36,325 bases of DNA from Chloroflexota bacterium (GTDB taxonomy: Bacteria; Chloroflexota; UBA11872). Both the position numbers and the translations under genes were made by a program. The notes beneath the pieces are model-generated. The model was given only the letters and a program-made list of their open reading frames with translations. It was not told where the DNA came from and made no database searches. Below are positions 7,152 to 15,112 of the stretch, in pieces; positions within the stretch are counted from its first letter, which is position 1, and every line of letters begins with the position of its first letter. Where the stretch lies: assembly GCA_009839425.1 (NCBI GenBank), contig VXPS01000399.1, positions 1 through 36,325 of the forward strand. Direction: 5' to 3'.

Positions 7152-8423
7152 TCAGGCCGGGCTCGGCGCCTCAGGCGTGAGAAACGTCCAATGCTGGTTG
7201 GCGTCGGCCACCCGGAAGGCCTCGGACCATCCGCCATGGGTATGCGGATCGATCCAGGCGAAGCCTGCCGCGCGAAGAGCCGCCTGCACAGGACAGCGGA
7301 GCCCCAGGCGACGGGCTGCGCAAATGATCGTCACCGGGCCGTCGCGATGGCGAGGCTCGGCGGTTAGGGCCGGCAGGGCGGATTCCAAGCTGGAGTCGCC
7401 GAGAACCACGATCGGTCGGTAGCCCTGCGCGGCCAGGCTGCCAGCAAAGGACACGGCGTGTGATCCACCCAAGCCAAGGTCGAAATACCGCTCGGGAGCC
7501 TGCTCGGCCACTAGGGCGGCATCCAGCGCGCCGTGGGTGTCGGTCGCGATCAACAAGCGTCGCTCGTCACCCGCCATTGCGTCCGCGAGGGCCTGCTCGA
7601 GGTCACCCAGGTCGGCGACGGCGTCGTGTGACGTGGATCGGACCGGTGCGCGCCCTTCAAGCGTCACATGCAGGACCACCGGACGCCCGACCCGGAGCGC
7701 CAGGCGCAGCAGTTCGCTCAGAGCCTCCAGATTGTGCGCGTCAACCGGTCCCAGGTACATGAAACCCAGCAACTCTTCCCACATCTCGGTCGGGATTAGC
7801 AGCTCACGAACCGAATTCTTGAGCCGCCGCGCCACTTCCACCGCCTGTTCGCCCGCGGGCATGCGTCCAAGCGTCGTTTCAATCAGGTTCTTGGCGTCGG
7901 AGTAGCGGGCGTGACCGCGCACGCGAGTCAGATAGCGAGCCATGGCTCCGGCGTTGCGTCCACGCGGCGTCTGGGCGTCAACCAGAATCAGGACGAACGG
8001 AACTTGCAGGTGACCAACGTGGTTCACGGCTTCGAAGGCCAGACCAGTTCCCAGTCCGGCCTCGTCCAGCACGGCTACGACCGGCTGGCGTTCGCGACGC
8101 AACGTGCGGGCTACAGCCACGCCGGCCGCCTCAGAAGCCGCGCGGCCGGGTGACTCCGTGGCCTTTACTTCGGCCAAGCCCTTCAGCAGCAGATCGTGGG
8201 CGAGCGCGTGGTCGGCCCGATCCCAGAACACGTCGTTGGCGGGATCGTCCACGGTTTCCGCGACCATCACAGCCAGTTCGGCGGTGCCGCTGAGTGCCAG
8301 GACGTTTGACGGCAAGTGTTGCGAGAGCCGTTCGCGCAGCGCCTCAATTGTGGCGGCACGCTCGGCGGGAGCTGCCGGATCGGCTGGCTGGACCGCAAGG
8401 CGCTCTGGAATCGCGGCTGTCAT
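7152..8423 (-). CDS. Truncated DXS-like (transketolase-fold) protein lacking catalytic residues
   Basis: A 423-residue protein that aligns by eye with 1-deoxyxylulose-5-phosphate synthase: FWDRADHALAHDLL (66-79) matches IWDVGHQxYxHKIL, LAFEAVNHVG (128-137) matches MAFEAxNxAG, GFMYLGPVDAHN (220-231) matches the LGFxYxGPxDGHN block, and YFDLGLGGSHAV (313-324) matches FDVxIAEQHAV. DXS normally has about 620 residues; here the C-terminal transketolase domain is missing. The GDG of the ThDP site is DEA (120-122), the NDN metal block is VDA (148-150), the catalytic Glu of AEQHAV is Gly320, and the early GHFASG histidine is absent. It is therefore probably not a DXS enzyme. The reading frame is intact, arguing for a retained non-catalytic or repurposed function. 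Confidence 0.75.
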   Translation of the reverse strand: MTAAIPERLAVQPADPAAPAERAATIEALRERLSQHLPSNVLALSGTAELAVMVAETVDDPANDVFWDRADHALAHDLLLKGLAEVKATESPGRAASEAAGVAVARTLRRERQPVVAVLDEAGLGTGLAFEAVNHVGHLQVPFVLILVDAQTPRGRNAGAMARYLTRVRGHARYSDAKNLIETTLGRMPAGEQAVEVARRLKNSVRELLIPTEMWEELLGFMYLGPVDAHNLEALSELLRLALRVGRPVVLHVTLEGRAPVRSTSHDAVADLGDLEQALADAMAGDERRLLIATDTHGALDAALVAEQAPERYFDLGLGGSHAVSFAGSLAAQGYRPIVVLGDSSLESALPALTAEPRHRDGPVTIICAARRLGLRCPVQAALRAAGFAWIDPHTHGGWSEAFRVADANQHWTFLTPEAPSPA

Positions 8424-8497
8424 TTGGTATTCCCAAGGTCGGCCGACGCTCGCGGGTGCGCGAGCAATCCGAGGCCCATCAGTAGATGGTTAACCTC

Positions 8498-8505
8498 ACT
8501 ATACT
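8498..8505. promoter_or_regulatory. Overlapping divergent -10 elements between the DXS-like gene and thpR
   Basis: The octamer ACTATACT contains TATACT on the plus strand (8500-8505) and TATAGT on the minus strand (8503-8498). The plus-strand element would place the transcription start at about 8512, one or two bases before the thpR ATG at 8514. No convincing -35 is seen for either direction. Confidence 0.45.
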
Positions 8506-8513
8506 GGCCGCCT

Positions 8514-9131
8514 ATGCGGGCATTCGTGGCTGTCACGATCCCCAAGCCGTTTCGGGACGCGCTGGCTGCCGAAGCGGCGTCATTGGCTCGCGTATCGCGG
8601 CACATTCGAACAGTCACGCCCGAGAACCTGCACCTTACGCTGGCTTTTCTGGGAAACATTCCGGCACAGAGCACCGATAGCGTTCGGTCCGGGATGCAGG
8701 CGGCCGTGCGGGGCCGACACCCGTTCAGCATTGGGTTCAGCGGTGGAGGCACCTTCCCGGAGAATCGCGAGCCGCGGGTTGCGTGGGCCGGGATCAGCGG
8801 CGAATCCGAGGCCCTGCGCGACTTGCAGGCGGCGGTGCTGGAGGCGGTGCGCGGCCTAGGACTGCGGGTGGACCGGCGGCCGTTCAGTCCGCACGTCACC
8901 CTCGCGCGCATCGGGCGAATGGCCGCACCAACGGCGCGCCGCTCGATCAGCCGCGGGTTCGAAGCAATGGAACTCGACCGGCTAGGACTCTTCACCGTGT
9001 CGCAGATCAGCCTGATGGAGAGCGATTTGACTCCGACCGGGGCCATCCACCACGAGGCATTCTCCGTGGAATTCACTCCGGATGAGGTCAGCGTGGAGGC
9101 CCCGCCGAAACGGCGGTTCGGGTTTTTCTAG
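8514..9131 (+). CDS. thpR: RNA 2',3'-cyclic phosphodiesterase (2'-5' RNA ligase family)
   Basis: A 205-residue 2H-phosphoesterase that opens 2',3'-cyclic phosphate RNA ends. Both HxTx motifs are present: H40-L-T42-L in the LHLTLAFLG block and H127-V-T129-L in PHVTLAR. Length fits the family. The frame is open upstream to 8316, but that part overlaps the divergent DXS-like gene and is not family-like, so the ATG at 8514 (MRAFVAV) is the start. A TATACT box ends nine bases before it, suggesting a leaderless mRNA, and no Shine-Dalgarno is seen. The last residues (PPKRRFGFF) are a basic, aromatic tail. The stop shares a CTAG with the convergent hydantoinase gene. Confidence 0.9.
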   Translation: MRAFVAVTIPKPFRDALAAEAASLARVSRHIRTVTPENLHLTLAFLGNIPAQSTDSVRSGMQAAVRGRHPFSIGFSGGGTFPENREPRVAWAGISGESEALRDLQAAVLEAVRGLGLRVDRRPFSPHVTLARIGRMAAPTARRSISRGFEAMELDRLGLFTVSQISLMESDLTPTGAIHHEAFSVEFTPDEVSVEAPPKRRFGFF

Positions 9132-10738
9132 GCGGGTTCGTCGGGTGAACGTGACGCACCCCAGCCGCCGCCGCCGGGCGTTTCGATTCGGATCACGTCT
9201 CCCGCGGCCAATTCCAGCGAGGCCTTGCCGGGCAGTTCGCGCACGCTCCCATCGATTGTTCCGCGGTTGACGCCGGGGTTTCCCGAAGCGCCGCCGCCAG
9301 CACCCCACGGTCGACGCAAGCGTCGTTCGGTCACGATGGTGACGACGGAGGGCACCAGGGTCTCGATTTCGCGAATCACACCATCACCGCCACGATGGCG
9401 GCCGTTGCCGCCTGATCCGCGACGGACCTCGTAGCGGCGGGCGGCCAGGGGATAGGCCAGTTCCATGGCTTCGATGGGTGTGTTCAGCGTGTTCGTCATT
9501 GCCACCTGAACGGCGTCGGCACCCGAGCCCTGCGGGCCGGCGCCAGCGCCGCCGGCGATGGTCTCGTAGTAGGTAAACGCACGACGGTGTCGAGGGTCTA
9601 TGCCGCCGATGATCAGGTTGTTCATCGTGCCCTGGCTGGCGGCGGGGACTACGTCGGGCAGCGCGTCGGCCAGCGCGCCCCATAGGACGTCAACCACGCG
9701 CTGCGAGGTCTCCACGTTGCCGGCCGCCACGGCGTGCGGCCGCGGCGGATTGAGGACGGTGCCGGCCGGGACGATGACCTCAAGCGGCGCGGTTGCCCCG
9801 TCGTTGGCGGGCACGTCGTCGCCCATCAGACAGCGCGCGACGTAAATGACCGCTGAGCGCGTGACGGCTTCGGGCGCGTTCAGCGCGCCGGCCGCCGCGG
9901 GTCCAGTGCCGGTGAAGTCGAACCTGAGTTGCCCGCTTCGCGCCTGAATGGTGACCCTGATCGGTATCGGAGCCCCCCCGACGCCGTCGTCATCCAGGTA
10001 GTCGGTAAAGCTGTATGTGCCGTCGGGAACTACTCGTAGACGCGCCCTGGCCAGTTCTTCTGAATAGGCCAGCAGCGCCTCGGCTCGCTGGCGCAGGGGC
10101 TCGGCACCGTAGCGACGGGCGAATTCGGCCAGGCGTGCTTCGCCCACCCGATGCGAGGCCAGCTGCGCTTCAAGGTCGCCGCGGCGCTCCTCGGGTGTGC
10201 GGACGTTGCGGCAAATGATTTCCACGAGCTGCTCGTCCAGCGTGCCCGCGTCTACGAGCTTGAGCGGCGGGATGATCAAGCCTTCGTGATAGAGCTCGGT
10301 CGAGGGAGGCATGGAGCCTGGCGCCAGGCCGCCCACGTCGGCGTGGTGGGCACGGGTTGCCACCCATCCCCAGTGCGCGGGCCGGCGCTCCGAACCCACG
10401 AAGACGGGTGAAACGGTGGTGATGTCGGGGAGGTGGGTGCCACCGAGATAGGGGTCGTTCACGATTAGCACGTCGCCTCGGATTGGCGCCTTGCCTTCGT
10501 AAGCCTCGATCGCTGCCGATACGGAGGCGGGCATGGATCCGAGATGAACGGGTATGTGGGCCGCCTGGGCGATCATGCGGCCGTCGGCATCGAACACGGC
10601 GCACGAGTGGTCGCGCCGCTCCTTGATGTTGGGCGAATGCGCGCTGCGCTGAACCGTGACTCCCATCTCCTCGGCGACCGAGGCGAAGAGGTGACGGAAG
10701 ACTTCGATCTCGAAGGGGTCGGTTGCGGGCGTCGACAT
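9128..10738 (-). CDS. Hydantoinase B/oxoprolinase-family protein (HyuB-like)
   Basis: A 536-residue HyuB-type subunit of ATP-dependent N-methylhydantoinase, 5-oxoprolinase or acetone/acetophenone carboxylase-like enzymes. It starts with the typical DPFEIEVFRHLFASVAEEM segment and carries the RRDHSCAVFD, HIPVHLGSMP, NDPYLGGTHLPD and AHHADVGG blocks, then the late GTMNN and GGxGxGPxGxGxD glycine-rich segments. Length is normal for the subunit. Its usual partner HyuA, which holds the ATPase fold, is not adjacent: the flanking genes run the other way. It could work with a HyuA elsewhere. A TATATC box on the minus strand near 10844-10839 could serve as its promoter. Confidence 0.9.
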   Translation of the reverse strand: MSTPATDPFEIEVFRHLFASVAEEMGVTVQRSAHSPNIKERRDHSCAVFDADGRMIAQAAHIPVHLGSMPASVSAAIEAYEGKAPIRGDVLIVNDPYLGGTHLPDITTVSPVFVGSERRPAHWGWVATRAHHADVGGLAPGSMPPSTELYHEGLIIPPLKLVDAGTLDEQLVEIICRNVRTPEERRGDLEAQLASHRVGEARLAEFARRYGAEPLRQRAEALLAYSEELARARLRVVPDGTYSFTDYLDDDGVGGAPIPIRVTIQARSGQLRFDFTGTGPAAAGALNAPEAVTRSAVIYVARCLMGDDVPANDGATAPLEVIVPAGTVLNPPRPHAVAAGNVETSQRVVDVLWGALADALPDVVPAASQGTMNNLIIGGIDPRHRRAFTYYETIAGGAGAGPQGSGADAVQVAMTNTLNTPIEAMELAYPLAARRYEVRRGSGGNGRHRGGDGVIREIETLVPSVVTIVTERRLRRPWGAGGGASGNPGVNRGTIDGSVRELPGKASLELAAGDVIRIETPGGGGWGASRSPDEPA

Positions 10739-10840
10739 GGGGGAAGCATAGCCAGCTTGTTGACGCTAGATGGACGCCGCTACTGGGGGCCACCGACATC
10801 AAGCCGGATTCGTGCTACGCCACGAACATTGGCGCGACGA

Positions 10841-10846
10841 TATACT
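10841..10846 (+). promoter_or_regulatory. Candidate -10 box of the small membrane-protein gene
   Basis: TATACT lies 28 bases before the ATG at 10875. Read on the other strand, the overlapping bases 10844-10839 give TATATC, which faces hyuB. No good -35 is visible, so this is a weak call. Confidence 0.35.
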
Positions 10847-10874
10847 CGAAGCACAGCCCTCCACGAAGTTGTAT

Positions 10875-11306
10875 ATGCCCAAAAGCTGGCAGGACGAGGT
10901 CAAGGAAATCCTCGATCGAGCCGAATCCACAGCGCCACCGCCGAAGCGAAGAGTTTCGCGGGCGCCACAGCCGAATCAACCTGGTCGAAACTACATTGAG
11001 CTTCTCGGCCAATGGATCAGGAACCGCTTTTCGACGACTGGGGAAATGCTGGTCACGGCGGCCGTGCTGGTCGTTGCGGCGTTGTTTCTTTCGATCTTCC
11101 TACGGCAGTTTGCATCGATCGTGGCCGTTACGGGCGCCGTTGTGTTCGCGTCGGCCTTGGTGCGCGGGATCATGGAGCGACGATCGGCCCGTTCGCCGGG
11201 TGGCCGCGGCACCCCAGTCATGTGGCGTGGGCAGGTGATCGAGCTCCCGGACCAACGCCCGTCATTGAGGCAGCGACTTCGCGACGCACTTCGCCGACGT
11301 CGCTGA
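10875..11306 (+). CDS. Small two-helix membrane protein of unknown function
   Basis: I do not recognise the family. From ATG 10875 it has 143 residues: an N-terminal amphipathic segment (MPKSWQDEVKEIL), a Pro/Arg-rich linker, then two adjacent hydrophobic helices at about residues 57-78 and 80-97, and a strongly basic C terminus ending in RRRR. The positive-inside rule would keep both ends in the cytoplasm. The frame is open upstream to 10770, but only the short form follows a TATACT box. No Shine-Dalgarno is apparent. It lies 51 bases before the YhaM-like exonuclease gene on the same strand, so the two may form a unit. A role as a membrane tether is possible but unsupported. Confidence 0.6.
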   Translation: MPKSWQDEVKEILDRAESTAPPPKRRVSRAPQPNQPGRNYIELLGQWIRNRFSTTGEMLVTAAVLVVAALFLSIFLRQFASIVAVTGAVVFASALVRGIMERRSARSPGGRGTPVMWRGQVIELPDQRPSLRQRLRDALRRRR

Positions 11307-11357
11307 CCACTTCGAGGCTTGGGGCGCAACCCGCGGGGCGCCGGCCAGTAGGATGAG

Positions 11358-12335
11358 GTGTCCCCCAACGTCCACGGTAAGCCTGCGCCTTTGAACATCG
11401 CTGAAATTACTCCGGGCAGTTACGTCCATGCCGTGTTCCTGGTTGCATCCGTCGAGGTTCGCGAGGCTCGTACCGGGAATCGCTTTCTACGAATGACCCG
11501 GCGCGACCGCGCTGGCGCCACGATTGACGCCGTGCTCTTCCAGGTCTCCGAGGCCCAGATCGCAGCCGTTAGGGCGGGCCAGCCTTACGAGGTGGAGGGT
11601 CGCGCCGACGAGTTTCGAAACCGCGTCAACATCAAGATCGACAGGCTGGAACCCTCCGGTGAGACCTGGGACGCCTCTGAATACCTGCCGCGCTCGACCC
11701 GGAGTGCCGAAGCGCTCACCGGTTCAATCCGCGACGCCATTGAATCTATCGAGTCGCCCGAGTTGAAGGACGTGCTGCGCGCCGTGATTGCTGATCCGCT
11801 GGTTGCCGAAAGGCTTCCCCAATGGCCGGCCGCCAAGACCCGGCACCACGCCTGGATCGGCGGGTTGGCGGAGCACACGGTGGAGATGTTGCAGATTGCC
11901 GACCGCGTGGCCCGCGTCTATCCGCAGCTGGATCGCGACCTGCTATTGGCGGGTGTCGTGCTTCACGACCTGGGCAAGCTGGAGGAACTGGACTTGCAGG
12001 CGAGCATTGTCTACACCGACGCCGGCAACCTGGAAGGCCACATGGTGCAGGGGGTACGGATCCTAGACCGCGCCCTGGCGGCCACGGGATGTGACGGCGA
12101 AATCGCGACCCTGCTGCGGCACCTGGTGCTCAGTCACCAGGGCCTATTGGAGTTTGCCGCGGTGACCGAACCGATGCTGCCGGAGGCCATCGCGCTGCAC
12201 TACATCGACCAGCTCTCGTCGCAGGTTCGGCCGGCCATCGAGGACGTGGCGGCTGCCCGCGAACGCGGCGTGCGGGGCGCGATGATGCGTGGACCAACGG
12301 CCATGCGCGAGCTGTACGTTCGAGCGGAGGACTAG
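11358..12335 (+). CDS. YhaM-type 3'-5' exoribonuclease (OB fold plus HD domain)
   Basis: A 325-residue protein with the two-domain layout of YhaM: an OB-fold nucleic-acid domain (about 15-97, ending FRNRVNIKID) and an HD hydrolase domain (about 150-310). Metal ligands seen are His173 in LAEHT, His203-Asp204 in VLHDLGK, His228 in EGHMVQG, His255 and His260 in LRHLVLSHQG, and Asp284 in HYIDQL. YhaM trims short single-stranded RNA or DNA from the 3' end with Mn or Mg. The start is GTG 11358, preceded by an AGGATGAG sequence; no in-frame ATG is better placed. It ends 43 bases from the convergent valS gene. Confidence 0.88.
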   Translation: MSPNVHGKPAPLNIAEITPGSYVHAVFLVASVEVREARTGNRFLRMTRRDRAGATIDAVLFQVSEAQIAAVRAGQPYEVEGRADEFRNRVNIKIDRLEPSGETWDASEYLPRSTRSAEALTGSIRDAIESIESPELKDVLRAVIADPLVAERLPQWPAAKTRHHAWIGGLAEHTVEMLQIADRVARVYPQLDRDLLLAGVVLHDLGKLEELDLQASIVYTDAGNLEGHMVQGVRILDRALAATGCDGEIATLLRHLVLSHQGLLEFAAVTEPMLPEAIALHYIDQLSSQVRPAIEDVAAARERGVRGAMMRGPTAMRELYVRAED

Positions 12336-12378
12336 CCGCCCGCGACCGGATCGCCCGAGCGCTGACTGACGCGTCGAA

Positions 12379-15048
12379 CTACGGCGACTCGACCAGCGCG
12401 GCCTGACGTTCCTTGACTTGAGCGACCCGCTCGCTGGCGGCCCGTGCCCGATCGCGCTCCTTGGCCACCACGGCCTCCGGTGCGCGCTCCACGAAGCGCG
12501 GGTTGGCCAGCAATTGCTCGGCCCGGCCGAGCGTCGCTTCGGCATCGGCTAACTCGCGTGCCAGGCGCTCGCGCTCGGCGGTGAGATCGACCATCCCGGC
12601 CAGCGGCAGGAAGATTTCCACGCCGCCGGCGCGCGCCGTGACGGCGGGTTCATGGAAGGTCGTATCGGCCACGTGAAACGTGAGCGGATCCACGCGGGCG
12701 AGTCGCTGGATGAACACCGCCTGGGATTCAAGCCCGTCGTCGCCACCAATGACGCGCGCCTCCACCTGCCGGCCGGCCTCCACGCCTGACTCGTGCCGGG
12801 CGTTGCGAATGCTCTGGACAATCTCGATCAGCGCTCGAACTTGTGCGATCGCACCCTGGTCGACGTTTGGGGAAGCCGAAGGGATCGGCGTCTCAATCAG
12901 GAGCTCGGGGGAGTCGCCCGCGCCGCCCGCGGCGCGGAAATGGCGCCAGATTTCCTCTGTGACGTATGGCATGAACGGGTGCAGCAGCCGCAGGGAGCCG
13001 TCCAGGACGGTCGCTAAGGTGAGCGCCGTACGAGCGGCGGCGGCCGGGTCATCGCCGTAGAGGCGAATCTTGGCGGCCTCGACGTACCAGTCGAAGAACT
13101 CGGTCCACAGGAAGTCGTGGAGGGTGCGACCGGCTTCGCCGAATCGGAACCGTTCGACGTCCCGAATCGCGTCGGCGTGGACTTGGTTGAAGCGGCTGAG
13201 GATCCAGCGATCGATCAGGGACGGCTCGCCGGCCGCAGCGCCGGACGTTCGTTCCATCGCGCCGATGACGAACTTGGCACCATTCCAGATCTTGTTGGCG
13301 AAGTGACCGCCCCGCTCCACCTGGCGCAAGTCGAGCCGCATGTCGTTGCCGGGCGCGGCGGCGGTGACGAAGCTGAAGCGCATGGCGTCGGCGCCGTAGG
13401 CCTCGATGGTTTCGAGCGGATCGTCGCCGGGTTGGTAGTTGGTCTTGCTGACCTTGGAACCATCGAGATGCCGCACCAGGCCGTGGAAATACACGTCGTG
13501 AAACGGCACCTCGCCGACCAGCTCGAGTCCGAGCATGACCATGCGGGCGACCCAGAAGAAGATGATGTCGTAGCCCGTTTCCATCACGTCGGTCGGGTAG
13601 AACCGGCGCAGGTCCGGGGTGTCGTCCGGCCAGCCGAGGGTCGAGAAGGGCCACAGGCCTGAGCTGAACCAGGTGTCGAGCACGTCCGGGTCCTGCCGGA
13701 GATTCCGCCCGCCGCACACCGGGCAGGAGCTCGGATCCTCGCGGGCAACGATCACGGCGCCGCAGTCCTGGCAGTACCAGACGGGGATCCGGTGGCCCAG
13801 CCAGAGCTGGCGCGAAATACACCACGGTTGAATCTCGTCCAGCCAGCGCAGGAACTCGTTCTTGAATCGGGCGGGATGGAATCGGATGCGTCCATCGTTG
13901 ACGGCGGCTGCGGCGGCATCGGCCAGTGGCCTGGCGTTCACGAACCACTGCTCGGATACCAGCGGCTCAATGACCGCGCCGTCGCGCGAGCAGTGGCCGA
14001 CCGAGTGCGTGTGCGGCTCGACGCGCTCCAGCAGGCCCTCGGCTTGCAGAAACTCCAGGTAGGCCTCCCGGGCATCGAATCGGTCCCGGCCGGACCAGCG
14101 TCCGGCGTTGTCGTTCAGCGTGCCGTCACCGTTCATGATGTTGATCACCGGCAAGTCGTGACGTTCGCCCATGGCCGCGTCGTTTGGATCGTGCCCTGGC
14201 GTGACCTTGACGGCGCCGGACCCAAACTCGGGATCGACAAAGGCGTCGGCGATGATCGGTATGCGGCGGCCGATTCCGGGAACCAGAGCTTCCTGGCCGA
14301 CCAGCGACTGGTAGCGCTCGTCGTCCGGATGCACGGCAATGGCGGTATCGCCCAACATCGTCTCGGGGCGCGTAGTGGCCACAGTCAGGTGGCCGCCGTC
14401 AACGAGGGGATAGCGGATGTGCCAGAGGGAGCCTTCGACGTCCTGGTACTCGACTTCGAGGTCGCTGATGGCGGATTGGTCGTCGGGGCACCAGTTGACC
14501 ATGTAGCGGCCGCGGTAGATGAGGCCCTTTTCGTAGAGACGCACGAAGGCTTCGCGGACGGCGCGCGAGAGCTGCTCGTCGAGCGTGAAGTGCTCCCGGG
14601 TCCAGTCGACGGAGGCGCCGAGACGGCGAAGCTGGTCGTTGATGCTGTTTCCGACTTCGTCCTTCCACTGCCAGAACCGCTTTTCGAAGCCTTCGCGACC
14701 CAGGTCGTGACGTGACAGGCCTTCCTTGGCGAGTTCGCGCTCGATCACGTTCTGGGTGGCGATGGCCGCGTGGTCGGTGCCGGGCAGCCACAGGGCAGCG
14801 CGGCCGTGCATGCGCTGCCAGCGAATCATCAGGTCCTGGTAGGCAACGAAGAGGACATGGCCGTTGTGCAGCTGGCCGGTGATGTTGGGCGGGGGGATGG
14901 CGATGGTGAACGGGCGCCGCCCGGGGTCGCCCGACGGCTGGAAGGCGCCGGACTCGTCCCAGGTGTCGTAGAGCCGGGCTTCGACAGAGGCCGGATCGTA
15001 TGGGCCGGCCATGGCCTCGAGGACTGAGGAGGAACGCTGGGACGTCAT
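12379..15048 (-). CDS. valS: Valyl-tRNA synthetase
   Basis: An 889-residue class Ia synthetase. The HIGH-type motif is HNGH (61-64), preceded by PPPNITGQL. A four-Cys zinc ribbon (CxxC...CxxC) lies at about 424-446, followed by the DVLDTWFSSGLWPFSTLGWP block that is specific to ValRS. The KMSKS loop reads KVSKT (532-536). The C terminus has the ValRS coiled-coil arm (RERLARELADAEA onward). I start at ATG 15048 because the frame upstream is only a shadow of the ABC gene; ATG 15012 is the alternative. It lies 64 bases after the ABC exporter pair on the same strand. No T-box-like leader is visible. Confidence 0.95.
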   Translation of the reverse strand: MTSQRSSSVLEAMAGPYDPASVEARLYDTWDESGAFQPSGDPGRRPFTIAIPPPNITGQLHNGHVLFVAYQDLMIRWQRMHGRAALWLPGTDHAAIATQNVIERELAKEGLSRHDLGREGFEKRFWQWKDEVGNSINDQLRRLGASVDWTREHFTLDEQLSRAVREAFVRLYEKGLIYRGRYMVNWCPDDQSAISDLEVEYQDVEGSLWHIRYPLVDGGHLTVATTRPETMLGDTAIAVHPDDERYQSLVGQEALVPGIGRRIPIIADAFVDPEFGSGAVKVTPGHDPNDAAMGERHDLPVINIMNGDGTLNDNAGRWSGRDRFDAREAYLEFLQAEGLLERVEPHTHSVGHCSRDGAVIEPLVSEQWFVNARPLADAAAAAVNDGRIRFHPARFKNEFLRWLDEIQPWCISRQLWLGHRIPVWYCQDCGAVIVAREDPSSCPVCGGRNLRQDPDVLDTWFSSGLWPFSTLGWPDDTPDLRRFYPTDVMETGYDIIFFWVARMVMLGLELVGEVPFHDVYFHGLVRHLDGSKVSKTNYQPGDDPLETIEAYGADAMRFSFVTAAAPGNDMRLDLRQVERGGHFANKIWNGAKFVIGAMERTSGAAAGEPSLIDRWILSRFNQVHADAIRDVERFRFGEAGRTLHDFLWTEFFDWYVEAAKIRLYGDDPAAAARTALTLATVLDGSLRLLHPFMPYVTEEIWRHFRAAGGAGDSPELLIETPIPSASPNVDQGAIAQVRALIEIVQSIRNARHESGVEAGRQVEARVIGGDDGLESQAVFIQRLARVDPLTFHVADTTFHEPAVTARAGGVEIFLPLAGMVDLTAERERLARELADAEATLGRAEQLLANPRFVERAPEAVVAKERDRARAASERVAQVKERQAALVESP

Positions 15049-15112
15049 CAGGTCTTCAGATATGACGGCGCCGCACGTCGGTACCGGAGTCTCATCGTAC
15101 CGTTGAGCGGGC

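Noticed and set aside
13792-14715. 307-codon plus-strand frame opposite valS
   Set aside because: It lies wholly inside the ValRS catalytic region and has no family features.
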